The position numbers and the translations under genes are program-made. A stretch of 64,000 nucleotides of DNA from Rhodopirellula sp. (GTDB lineage: Bacteria > Planctomycetota > Planctomycetia > Pirellulales > Pirellulaceae), in NCBI GenBank assembly GCA_002689655.1, contig NZHC01000076.1:62001-126000 (forward strand), given 5' to 3'. Under the pieces are notes generated by a model. The model was not told the DNA's origin and did no database searches. It saw only the letters and a program-made list of their open reading frames with translations. The first letter of the stretch is position 1; every line of letters starts with the position of its first letter. This document shows positions 10,503 through 20,427 of the stretch, piece after piece.

Positions 10503-13500
10503 TCATTTCTTCTTCAGGTTTCCGGTGTAATCGTACTCATGACTACCGTGGGCAGCACAATGCACATCATGCTTTACCCAACGATCTTCCTCAGCTACTT
10601 CTTTCGGTGTCGCCCTTGATGCAGCGCGACCACCATTGAGTACTTTTTGTATTAGTCGGGCCCTCAACTTCTGATCACGATTCTGCAACTCCTGATCTTT
10701 ACCAAGATCAAAATAACAGCGTCCATCGACCCACGTCTGCTCACATCGTGTCAATGTTGACAACGGCCGACCACTCCAAACCACCAAATCTGCATGTTTA
10801 CCTTTGCGAAGCGAACCAACATATTGGTCAATTCTCAATTGCTTAGCAGGGTTCAGCGTTACAAACTTCAACGCTTCTATTTCAGGCACTCCACCATACT
10901 TGGTTGCTTTTGCTGCCTCTGTATTGAGATGTCGAGCAAGTTCGCGATCATCACTATTGAAGGAGACAACCACACCACGGTCATGCATTAAGGCACCGTT
11001 GTAAGGAATTGCGTCGAGAACTTCGAATTTGTAAGCCCACCAATCAGAGAAGGAAGATCCCATTGCTCCGTGAAGAGCCATGCGGTCAGCCACTTTATAA
11101 CCTTCAAGAATATGCTGTAGGGTGCCGATTTGGACGCCAAACTCCTCCAGAACATCCAGGGTTGCCACGATCTCATCCTGGCGATAACTGTGGCAATGAA
11201 TCCAGCGTTCACCATTCTGAACTTCGCTCAACGCTTCCAACTGCAGGTCAACACGAGGCGGTAAAGTGTCGCGTTCTCCACTCTTCCAGCGTCTCCACTT
11301 GGCTTGGTACTCGCGTGCTGCGAGCAATTGATCACGAATGATCTGCTCGACACCCATGCGTGTGTTGGGGTATCGGTTCTGGCTCCTTTTCACATTTTCA
11401 CCCAAAGCAAACTTGATCCCCTTGGGTGCTTCTTTCATCCTCAGCCCATCCATGGTCTGACCCCAACGCAACTTGATGACCTGATTCTGCCCCCCGATGG
11501 GATTGGCCGAACCATGCAGGATGTTCGAGGTTGTCAATCCGCCCGCAAGCTGCCGATAAATTTGGATATCACTATTGTCAATGAAATCACCAATGCGAAC
11601 TTCAGCAGTGACTGCTTGCCCCGACTCATTCACGCCTCCATCAGTTCCCATATGAGAGTGGCAATCGATGAGGCCGGGTGTGATGTGCTTCCCACTGGCA
11701 TCGATCACACGACACTCCCGAGGGACCTTGAGACCCGAACCCACCTCAATAATTAGCCCATCACGAATCAGGATGTCAGCGTTCTCAATTTTGCCCGCTT
11801 CTTCACAAGTCCAAAGGGTCGCGTTGCGGAATAATACAGTCGACTGCTCAGCTATTCTGGCATCAGAGCCGAATGCGCCGAAAGGAAAACGGACCCCCGA
11901 GTAAGCTACATCACGAGATGCAACATTCGCTTTGTCCTTCTCTGACTCAGCAGCAATGGCACCCGCGCCCTTGATGTTCTCGGGTACATCACCCTGATTT
12001 GATTCACTTTCGATTTTCGCGATATCCTCGGTGGCAACGGCAAGACGTTTTAAACCCGGGCTTTGGGAATCACCCCCAGGCAGTCTCAGGGCACCTACAA
12101 GGTCCGTTCGGTCACTGTTATTTTTCAGTGTAATGATCGTCAGTTGCGATGTACCCGATGGCAATCGTTTATCTACCTCACCTAAATCCAGATTTGCTGT
12201 CAAACGATCCCGCTGCTGAACCACGTTTTGCAACGTGGTTGATGCCACCTTTTCCTTGTCCTTCTTTCGTTTGGTCTTTGGTTTGCGTTCCTTGCCAACG
12301 GCAGGAACCGCGAAAACCGATCCATTGAGTTTTCCATCAACCCCTTCAATTTCCAGTCTGACTTTTACTTTTCGACCATCTGCATCATGGACAGAAAGCT
12401 CCCATTTACCTGCGATGGCAGGGTAATCAAATTTAGCACCGGCACTCATCACAAACCGCTCTCCAGCAACCCAGCATTCAAGCACTTTGGTTTTATCTGA
12501 GAACAGATTGCCATCCGTGATCACAAGATTGGCGATCATGCCAGATTCAACACGCCCAACCTGATCTTGTATTCCCAGCAATTCAGCTGGGACAACAGTC
12601 AACGCGGCCAAAGCCTCCATCTCGGTCAGACCACGCGTAACAGCCACTCTCACCTGTTTTAAAAACTTGCCCACATCATCCAGTCCATCACTGGTCAAAC
12701 AGAATTTCACACCGGCTGCTGCAAGCCTCGCTGGATTCTCGGGGGCCAACTCCCAATGCATGAGGTCCTGCAGAGTCACGTCGCGAGCAGCATCAGTCGT
12801 GTTCACATCGGGAGTATCTGGGAATACAACCGGCAATAAATAGGGTCGCTTCGTTGCTACGATCTCATCGAGCTGTCGATACTCACGCCCGGAACCACGA
12901 ATGATTGCCTCCAAAGAAAACTCACGAGCGAAGCTGTCAGCTCGAATAGCCATGCGATCGTTTGCTGCATCAATCAAAAATCGCTGTGAATCGATCGCGT
13001 CTCCCAGCACTTGCAAGGCAACATTTTTCTCAGGGCGATCAAGTTGCGGAGTCGCGTTGTACGCACTCCATGCCTGCTTGTACCAAGCCGCATCAAGAAA
13101 TGCCTGCCGAAGTAGTGCAACGGCACCCATCGGTGAATTCGGATACCTCGCTCGTGAACCACCACGTGGTACAGTTAAATTTAAATGCTGCCATACATTT
13201 TCTGATAACAAATTACGCCCTTTGGATGCTTCTCCAGTCAGCATCACGCAACTGCTACCTTTCACGATGCCTCCCTTGGGAGCAATCAATCGAACTGCAA
13301 TCCCTTGGGACCGAAGTTTCGATGCATCAGGTACGGTTTCCCCGATGGAAGCAGAAACATTGACCTGCGGCGAAACGTTAGCGTTCCAATATCCTGGCAA
13401 TGATTGGTTGACATTCGCATCACTTTCACTCCAAGCATCAATCAAGCCAGCATAAATTCGTTTGCCTTCACAATCGATGACTCGATAGCCCGCGGGCACT

Positions 13501-13733
13501 GCCTGCTGCTGTCCCACCGCAGTAATTGAAGCACCCTCGACAAGCACGGTTGCGTCACTGAGGGTTCGACTCGGCGAAACCACCACTTCGGCATTTACAA
13601 AAGCAAAGCCGTGGATTGGGTTTTCCCGCAAACCAACAATTGGTTTGGCCTGAGTATCTGATTGGGCCTGCAGGCCAGTTGGCAGTAGTACTGCGCACAA
13701 AGTCATCAGAAATAGCGTGTGCCGCATGGACAT
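10503..13733 (-). CDS. double amidohydrolase-domain protein (1076 aa)
   Basis: Two amidohydrolase modules: ...YAGLIDAWSESD and ...TPGLIDCHSHMGTDGG; signal peptide. Confidence 0.85.
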   Translation of the reverse strand: MSMRHTLFLMTLCAVLLPTGLQAQSDTQAKPIVGLRENPIHGFAFVNAEVVVSPSRTLSDATVLVEGASITAVGQQQAVPAGYRVIDCEGKRIYAGLIDAWSESDANVNQSLPGYWNANVSPQVNVSASIGETVPDASKLRSQGIAVRLIAPKGGIVKGSSCVMLTGEASKGRNLLSENVWQHLNLTVPRGGSRARYPNSPMGAVALLRQAFLDAAWYKQAWSAYNATPQLDRPEKNVALQVLGDAIDSQRFLIDAANDRMAIRADSFAREFSLEAIIRGSGREYRQLDEIVATKRPYLLPVVFPDTPDVNTTDAARDVTLQDLMHWELAPENPARLAAAGVKFCLTSDGLDDVGKFLKQVRVAVTRGLTEMEALAALTVVPAELLGIQDQVGRVESGMIANLVITDGNLFSDKTKVLECWVAGERFVMSAGAKFDYPAIAGKWELSVHDADGRKVKVRLEIEGVDGKLNGSVFAVPAVGKERKPKTKRKKDKEKVASTTLQNVVQQRDRLTANLDLGEVDKRLPSGTSQLTIITLKNNSDRTDLVGALRLPGGDSQSPGLKRLAVATEDIAKIESESNQGDVPENIKGAGAIAAESEKDKANVASRDVAYSGVRFPFGAFGSDARIAEQSTVLFRNATLWTCEEAGKIENADILIRDGLIIEVGSGLKVPRECRVIDASGKHITPGLIDCHSHMGTDGGVNESGQAVTAEVRIGDFIDNSDIQIYRQLAGGLTTSNILHGSANPIGGQNQVIKLRWGQTMDGLRMKEAPKGIKFALGENVKRSQNRYPNTRMGVEQIIRDQLLAAREYQAKWRRWKSGERDTLPPRVDLQLEALSEVQNGERWIHCHSYRQDEIVATLDVLEEFGVQIGTLQHILEGYKVADRMALHGAMGSSFSDWWAYKFEVLDAIPYNGALMHDRGVVVSFNSDDRELARHLNTEAAKATKYGGVPEIEALKFVTLNPAKQLRIDQYVGSLRKGKHADLVVWSGRPLSTLTRCEQTWVDGRCYFDLGKDQELQNRDQKLRARLIQKVLNGGRAASRATPKEVAEEDRWVKHDVHCAAHGSHEYDYTGNLKKK

Positions 13734-14005
13734 TCCACTTTTGAAATAGGAGCTATCAAAAACCTTCTCACAGCATAGTTAACGCTTTCCTTTTCTGCTG
13801 CTTGATCACGCCTCATTTGACCTGGGAAACCCCTGGTTTCTGTAACTCCACTCCACAAGGTCACAAATGACTACCAGTTGCTGATTTGACCGTTCACGCC
13901 CCTGTTTCAGCAGTTTTCCAAAACCCGATCTGCGAGACCAAAAACTTCGGGATTGTGCTGTTCAGCGTAAAACAGTCTTGACCTGCGCCGATTGCCGTAT
14001 TATTT

Positions 14006-14620
14006 GTGGAAGTAAAGGCGCGGCGAGTGACAAAGAACGCCGGCATGGAGGCTGAACTTAGGAGGCTGAACATGAAGCCCGAGAAGACCTCAGATAATTC
14101 GCCCAACCGCTCGACCATCGAACGGTTCTTTAGCGGTCTAAGCGAATATATCTTCCAATCAAAACTGGGCGTTGCAGATGTCCAATTAATCGACTACCTC
14201 AGCGACATGATGCTGAGATTTATCAGACTCGATTCACTCAACCGTGTGCGACGCTCGAACGGACGCCCTGCGACTGAACTCTTCCAGATGTTGAGTGAAG
14301 CCGAAAAACGGATGGGTCTTGCCAAACGTGATGTTCACCGACACATCGGTGATGTCACACTATTTTGGTCCGGGATGTATCCCGAACGACTGAGGCGTCT
14401 AAAATCCTCGCACTCACCTGATGGCTTTCTGGACTACTGCAAACAAGGAAAGAGAGCCTATGCAATCGCGGCTGAGATCGAAGGAGATGAAAACCGACCA
14501 TCCAGCGATCTACTCCATCAACTCAGCATTGAGTTTGAAATGTGCGCCTACGGATTGCGCGAAGTACGCCGTGAGTGGGAACGAGGGCCATCTGATGGAG
14601 GGCCGCTTTTACTTTCGTGA
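14006..14620 (+). CDS. hypothetical protein (start may be 14048 or 14072)
   Basis: 204-aa ORF with no competing ORF; no recognised domain. Confidence 0.55.
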   Translation: MEVKARRVTKNAGMEAELRRLNMKPEKTSDNSPNRSTIERFFSGLSEYIFQSKLGVADVQLIDYLSDMMLRFIRLDSLNRVRRSNGRPATELFQMLSEAEKRMGLAKRDVHRHIGDVTLFWSGMYPERLRRLKSSHSPDGFLDYCKQGKRAYAIAAEIEGDENRPSSDLLHQLSIEFEMCAYGLREVRREWERGPSDGGPLLLS

Positions 14621-14940
14621 GTCCACGCCGAAGCGGAGATTTCAAGGTCACCGTACCCCTCGGAAAATCCCTGCGATGGACGCCCCGGTGACCGACCTGA
14701 ACCATGTCAACAGAAACGCATCGAATCCCATCTCTGGGAACGGCTGCGTGACAGCAAGCTTCGCGTCAATCTGTGCTTAGCTCACCATATCGGATTCCCC
14801 GATCATACTCAGCATCCACGCTGATAATGGTGATGCTGAAGCCGGTTCCTATCCAGATCCTCCGGTGATGGCGCACAGGCTCGCAAACGTTACGCTTCTG
14901 TCATCAATCGATCAGCTGTATCAAAAGAGAACACCACAAA

Positions 14941-16470
14941 ATGTCAGCCAGCCAGAAACGTTTCGAATCGGTATGTGCAAGAGCCCGCGAGGCCATGTTA
15001 CTACACTCCACGGCTGACACACTTGAATGGGATGAGCGGACCGGTATGCCGATCGCTGCTGGAGAGTATCGTGCTCAACAGATCTCGACCTTGCGGGCGC
15101 TCGTACATGAACGGCGCACAGATTCCGCGTACGGAGACGACCTACAGCAACTGATTCAGGAAAGCGAAAATGAAGACCCGCACGGCGCAGTGGCCGCTAC
15201 TGCGAAGCAATTGCACCGGGACTGGGAACGTGATTGCAAATTACCAACAGAACTCGTTGAACGCATCTCACAGGCAACAGTGCGTGGACAACAGAAGTGG
15301 GATGCTGCTCGGCAAGCCGATGATTTTTCAATCTTTGAAGAGACACTCGAGCATGTCATCAATTTGAAGCGCGAGTCAGGGCAACGACTCAGCGAAGGAA
15401 CTGATCGAAGCGTCTATGAAGCGTTGCTGGACGAATACGAACCCGACGCAAAAGTGAATGATATCCAGCAGGTGTTTGATGATCTGCGCACGCCTCTAGT
15501 GCAGTTGATAGCAGCCATCAAGGAATCCTCTCGACAACCAGACACAAGTATTCTGGAACGCACCTACTGCATTGATGACCAGCGGGATTTCAGCCATTAT
15601 GTTGCTGAACAAATAGGATTTGATTTTGAGCGAGGTCGATTGGACGAAACATCCCATCCATTTTGCACCACGCTTGGTCCACATGATTGTCGCATCCTGA
15701 CCCGGTACGACCCTCATTGGTTACCCGCAGGTTTGTTCGGAACAATGCATGAAGCGGGTCACGGCATGTATGAACAAGGGTTGCGACCCGATTGGTTTGG
15801 CCTGCCCCCAGGATCCTATGTTTCATTGGGGATTCATGAATCCCAGTCGAGGTTATGGGAGAATCAGGTAGGTCGCAGTCGCCCGTTTTGGGAATGGCTT
15901 TATCCACAGACCAACGAGGCTTTCCAGTCACAACTTGACGGTATCTCACTTGACACCTTTCACTTTGCCATCAATGCAGTACGCCCAAGTTTGATTCGCG
16001 TTGAAGCAGACGAAGCAACCTACAACTTGCATATCATCATTCGTTTTGATCTCGAACAACAGTTGATTGATGGTTCTCTGAAAGTCAAGGACTTGCCAGA
16101 CGCATGGAACGCTCGTTACCAGAGTGACCTAGGAATTTGTCCGCCCTCTGATGCCGATGGGGTTTTGCAAGATGTTCACTGGAGTGCTGGCTTGATCGGT
16201 TATTTCCCAACCTACACGCTGGGAAATGCTGCGGCAGCACAACTTTTCGATGCTGCCAGTGAACAGATCGGCGACCTCGACGAGCTCTTTGCACGAGGTG
16301 AATTTAGGCTTCTGCTGGATTGGCTGCGAGAACGAATTCACTTTGATGGTCGCTGCTACAGTGGTTCAGAGCTGATCGAGAGAGCAACCGGATCACCACT
16401 TAGCGCTAACCATCTGATCAACTACCTGAAGTCAAAACTGGAACCTCTGTACGGAATCATCGAAAGTTGA
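14941..16470 (+). CDS. carboxypeptidase Taq (M32) metallopeptidase
   Basis: HEAGHGMYEQGL (HExxH) motif, IHESQSRLWENQVGRS. Confidence 0.92.
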   Translation: MSASQKRFESVCARAREAMLLHSTADTLEWDERTGMPIAAGEYRAQQISTLRALVHERRTDSAYGDDLQQLIQESENEDPHGAVAATAKQLHRDWERDCKLPTELVERISQATVRGQQKWDAARQADDFSIFEETLEHVINLKRESGQRLSEGTDRSVYEALLDEYEPDAKVNDIQQVFDDLRTPLVQLIAAIKESSRQPDTSILERTYCIDDQRDFSHYVAEQIGFDFERGRLDETSHPFCTTLGPHDCRILTRYDPHWLPAGLFGTMHEAGHGMYEQGLRPDWFGLPPGSYVSLGIHESQSRLWENQVGRSRPFWEWLYPQTNEAFQSQLDGISLDTFHFAINAVRPSLIRVEADEATYNLHIIIRFDLEQQLIDGSLKVKDLPDAWNARYQSDLGICPPSDADGVLQDVHWSAGLIGYFPTYTLGNAAAAQLFDAASEQIGDLDELFARGEFRLLLDWLRERIHFDGRCYSGSELIERATGSPLSANHLINYLKSKLEPLYGIIES

Positions 16471-16559
16471 CATGCGCTGGTCAGATCCAAGATCGGTGTG
16501 ATTTTTGTCGGTCGTTCCGTTACACTTTCGTATTCCTCTCCTGCTTCTCAAAGGTCACC

Positions 16560-18023
16560 ATGATTATCTCGAATTGCCCAAGGTGCCAAGAAGTGTTTCG
16601 TGTTCCCTTGGGAACACTGCCTGACGACGCCTATGCGATATGTCCTTGGTGCCACGAGACGTTTCCTCTCGCGGAAGTGCTCGATCATCTCCCACCCGCA
16701 TTAGAAATCCTGACGGCCGATGGCGAACCCATTCCTATCATGGAACCCGTTGATAGTCACTATGCAGCTGGAATTCAATCGTTAACTGGTACGTCAGTGG
16801 GGACTTCGGATCACCTTCAGACGCATAATACTTCTGGCGGCGGCCAACCGTGGGATCCTGCAACACTGGACTTTGGTGCTGAAAGCGGACAAATCGATGG
16901 TGGGTGGAATGCCAGCGGCACACCCCAAGCCGCACCAATGAGTGTATCCCCACGCCCCAACCGCCGAAAAAAAGGGGCGTCCGGTATTCGATCGATGGTG
17001 CAAGTCGTTGTCGGTGGATTGCTTTCAGTGCCCATCGCCCTTGCAATCCTCCTGGCTGTTGGACGTGCCCCAGACCTTGGTTTCTGGCCCTTCGATGGTC
17101 AGAAAAGATCACCACGAGAACTGCTACCGTTTCTTGATGATGCCAATACTGATGACGAGATGACACTCCCAAGCTTCGACGGTCAGCAGCTTGATACAAG
17201 TGACTTCGACGAGGTAATCAAGGAAACTGAGGACCCCGGTCAATCTGCTCTTGACCAGATATTTGCACCCGTCGAATCACCGGAACCTGATGATCAAAGC
17301 ACTCGAAACCGAACGAAACCAACAAATCCAAATCAAACTGCTTCTCTTGAAGTGACAGAAAACACGCTCGATCCTTTGCAGCCCGACGAGCGTAAAGATG
17401 CACCTGAACTGCCAAATAATTTGCCGAACACAGGCACTGATTCGATACCGCTGAACGCTCCCGAACCAGCAAATTCACAAAACAACAATCCCGATTCAGC
17501 AACCGCGATCATCGCCGCAAGCCAGACAAGATCATCTGAGCGATTGGGCGATCACAACGCAGAATCAAAATTGATTGACTCGGTACCTGCACAAGCCATG
17601 ACTGAGGTTACCACTGCAATTCAAGCAATCGAAAGACTTGATGCGGACAATCAAATCATTGACACAGATATCCTGGCGGAAACCTACGAAAAAATCGCGC
17701 GAGCTTGCGAGACGGTACAAAAGTACCCTGCTGCACTTTCTTCATTGGCCAATGCAGTTACCCAATCCAGAGCATTGAACCAAATTCAGGAAGCAGCAGT
17801 AACCTGGTTGGACTACCCTCGACGATCAGCACAAGGCATTGTTCTGATTGGCAAACCAGGCACCACAGCAAAAAGCCAAATCCTTACCCTAGATTCAGGT
17901 CGCATCCTCACCATCAGCAGCAAATTGAGCCTGCCGCTAGCGGAGAAGGTGGTAGTTTTAGGGCGGATCACTAAGGATCCAGATAAGATAGAGGTCGACT
18001 TCACTGCACCTGTTCTTCCTTAA
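16560..18023 (+). CDS. zinc-ribbon membrane protein, hypothetical
   Basis: Start chosen at MIISNCPRCQEVF...CPWCHETF (two CxxC); one TM helix (VVVGGLLSVPIALAILLAVG); low-complexity acidic linker. Confidence 0.65.
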   Translation: MIISNCPRCQEVFRVPLGTLPDDAYAICPWCHETFPLAEVLDHLPPALEILTADGEPIPIMEPVDSHYAAGIQSLTGTSVGTSDHLQTHNTSGGGQPWDPATLDFGAESGQIDGGWNASGTPQAAPMSVSPRPNRRKKGASGIRSMVQVVVGGLLSVPIALAILLAVGRAPDLGFWPFDGQKRSPRELLPFLDDANTDDEMTLPSFDGQQLDTSDFDEVIKETEDPGQSALDQIFAPVESPEPDDQSTRNRTKPTNPNQTASLEVTENTLDPLQPDERKDAPELPNNLPNTGTDSIPLNAPEPANSQNNNPDSATAIIAASQTRSSERLGDHNAESKLIDSVPAQAMTEVTTAIQAIERLDADNQIIDTDILAETYEKIARACETVQKYPAALSSLANAVTQSRALNQIQEAAVTWLDYPRRSAQGIVLIGKPGTTAKSQILTLDSGRILTISSKLSLPLAEKVVVLGRITKDPDKIEVDFTAPVLP

Positions 18024-18265
18024 GTTACGGACTTTCCGGCAAAGAACTTGTCGGAAACTAGTGAGTCGCCATTCATCAAGCGAGAGTCCACGACGGATGT
18101 GTGATCGCGTCCTCGGGACAACACCCCGTCTTGATGGATCCTTCGAATGCATGAATCAAGCGGCAATTCTCTGATGTGCAACACAAGTTCATCGCAAAGT
18201 TGCTTAGCTTCTACACTTGCAGCGAAGTCATTCATTTCATTCGGTTCCACGACACGACGTGATCG

Positions 18266-19183
18266 TTGACCATGAAGATTTATTATACCGATCATTTCAA
18301 CCTGCCACTGCCAGATAGCCATCGATTCCCGATGGTCAAATACCGCCAACTTCGCCAACATGTCGTACGAAGCCCTTTTCACCTGCATGATTTGCTAATC
18401 GTGCCCCCTGCGGCCACTGATGAACAACTATTGTCCTGTCACACTGAACGTTATGTAAGCGCAGTCCGCGATGGGACACTCAGCAACAGCGAAATTCGCC
18501 GCATCGGGTTTCCATGGTCAACACAGATGGTGGAAAGATCGCGTCGCAGCACTGGGGCAACGCTAGCCGCTAGTCGAGCTGCATTGAGTGACGGCATTGC
18601 GGTCAACCTGGCGGGTGGCACCCACCATGCTATGCATGACGCCGGGGAGGGTTACTGTGTCTTCAATGATGCCGCAGTTACGATTCGCACTTTGCAACGC
18701 GAGAAGTTGATCCAGCATGCTTGTGTAATCGATCTTGATGTTCACCAAGGAAATGGCACTGCGGAAATACTCGGCGACGATCACACGGCATTCACTCTGT
18801 CACTTCATGGAGTTAAGAACTTTCCCATGCGAAAATCACCCAGTGACCTTGATATCGATCTCGATGACGGGACCACTGACGAACAATACATGGCTGCACT
18901 CGACGGTGCACTCGATCAACTTGATAATGAGCAGCCATTCGACCTTGCTATTTTTCTTGCTGGTGCTGACCCCTACAAAGATGATCGCCTTGGCAGGCTG
19001 GACTTGTCAAAGAACGGCTTGGCTGAGCGCGATCGAACTGTCATGCAATGGTGTCGAGACCGCAGTATTCCGCTGGCCATAGCCATGGCGGGGGGATATG
19101 CACCCGATGTGAACGATATCGTCTCCATTCATGGGATGACGGTGCAACTGGCCAGTCTACACTCCAGAATCGCAACACAATAA
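18266..19183 (+). CDS. histone deacetylase / AcuC-like family protein
   Basis: GGTHHAMHDAGEGYCVFNDAAV, VIDLDVHQGNGTAEI, GADPYKDDRLGRL. Confidence 0.9.
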   Translation: MTMKIYYTDHFNLPLPDSHRFPMVKYRQLRQHVVRSPFHLHDLLIVPPAATDEQLLSCHTERYVSAVRDGTLSNSEIRRIGFPWSTQMVERSRRSTGATLAASRAALSDGIAVNLAGGTHHAMHDAGEGYCVFNDAAVTIRTLQREKLIQHACVIDLDVHQGNGTAEILGDDHTAFTLSLHGVKNFPMRKSPSDLDIDLDDGTTDEQYMAALDGALDQLDNEQPFDLAIFLAGADPYKDDRLGRLDLSKNGLAERDRTVMQWCRDRSIPLAIAMAGGYAPDVNDIVSIHGMTVQLASLHSRIATQ

Positions 19184-19394
19184 CGCTCGCTGCACACTGG
19201 CTTGTACCTTCTCTGAGTCTCACTTTGGAAGGGCTTCACCGCAAAAGATTGTGAATCAACTCCGGAAGAATAGATTCAGTACTGACGACCGCTTATGGTG
19301 GGAACATCGATGAATGGTTGTGCATGCATCAAAACGCAAGCTCACGCCTGCCATCTTACCAACCCCAACAGCACCACTGACCGAAAGATAAACT

Positions 19395-20318
19395 GTGCGA
19401 CTTTCCATCCTGCTCTTTATTGCCAGCTCACTTAATATTGGAATCCACGAAAATCTAGTTGCTGCTAAAGAAGCGAAAATCGTGTTGGTAGCAGGAAAAC
19501 CTTCACACCCACCACGAATGCACGAATTCAATGCGGGGGTTCAATTGATGACTGCATGCCTTAAGAATATACCGAACGTTGACGTTAAGTTTGTGCTGAA
19601 TGGCTGGCCAAACGATGAATCGATCTTTGATGGTGCCAGTGCTGTTGTTTTTTTCATGGATGGGGGGCGGCGACATGAAGTCGTTGGAGAGAACGGAAGG
19701 CGATTAAAAGTGGTAGATGACTGGTCATCGAAAGGTGTTGGGCTAGGTTTCATGCATTTTGGTGTCGAAGTCATAGCTGATCAGGCCGGAGCAGAATTCA
19801 AACGATGGATTGGTGGTCACTACGAGCACATGCACTCTTGCAATCCGATTTGGGAACCAAATTTCATGGTCTTCCCCGAGCATCCGATCAGCCGTGGTGT
19901 GAAACCGTTTCAGGCCAAGGATGAATGGTATTTCAATATGCGTTTTATTGGCGACATGTCTGGCGAAAAAGCGAATGAGATTGATGGACTCAAGTTTGTT
20001 CCCATCCTGACCGCTGTGCCTTCAGACGAGGTTCGTGATGGCCCCTACGTCTACCCAAGAGGCCCTTATCCACATATTCAAGCATCCAAGGGACGAGCTG
20101 AAGCAATGATGTGGACCGTGGAACGACCTGATGGGGGTCGCGGTTTTGGCTTCACTGGTGGCCACTTTCACGACAATTGGGCAAATGACAACTATCGCCG
20201 AGTCGTTCTCAACGCGATCCTTTGGATTGCAAAAGCGGATATTCCCGAAAGCGGTGTTGAGTCCACCGTTTCAGAGGAACAGCTTAACGCCAATCTTGAT
20301 CCCAAAAATCGCCGATAA
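19395..20318 (+). CDS. ThuA-like domain protein
   Basis: GTG start, signal peptide, IVLVAGKPSHPP...GGHYEHMHSCNPIWEP, GFTGGHFHDNWAND. Confidence 0.8.
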   Translation: MRLSILLFIASSLNIGIHENLVAAKEAKIVLVAGKPSHPPRMHEFNAGVQLMTACLKNIPNVDVKFVLNGWPNDESIFDGASAVVFFMDGGRRHEVVGENGRRLKVVDDWSSKGVGLGFMHFGVEVIADQAGAEFKRWIGGHYEHMHSCNPIWEPNFMVFPEHPISRGVKPFQAKDEWYFNMRFIGDMSGEKANEIDGLKFVPILTAVPSDEVRDGPYVYPRGPYPHIQASKGRAEAMMWTVERPDGGRGFGFTGGHFHDNWANDNYRRVVLNAILWIAKADIPESGVESTVSEEQLNANLDPKNRR

Positions 20319-20427
20319 GCATTCGCTGGAAACTCAGTGAGCAATCAACCGCCCTCAAGAGTGCTACAACGCAAGGTGCTTTTCACGGCACTTTTGCGTT
20401 TCAGTTCGAGAGGCGTGAAGACGCGGC

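Noticed and set aside
14621-14780. SRP RNA, 6S RNA, tmRNA or RNase P RNA
   Set aside because: No conserved core motif (e.g. SRP GGTCAGG...GGAAGGAAGCAG or RNase P GAGGAAAGTC) is present.
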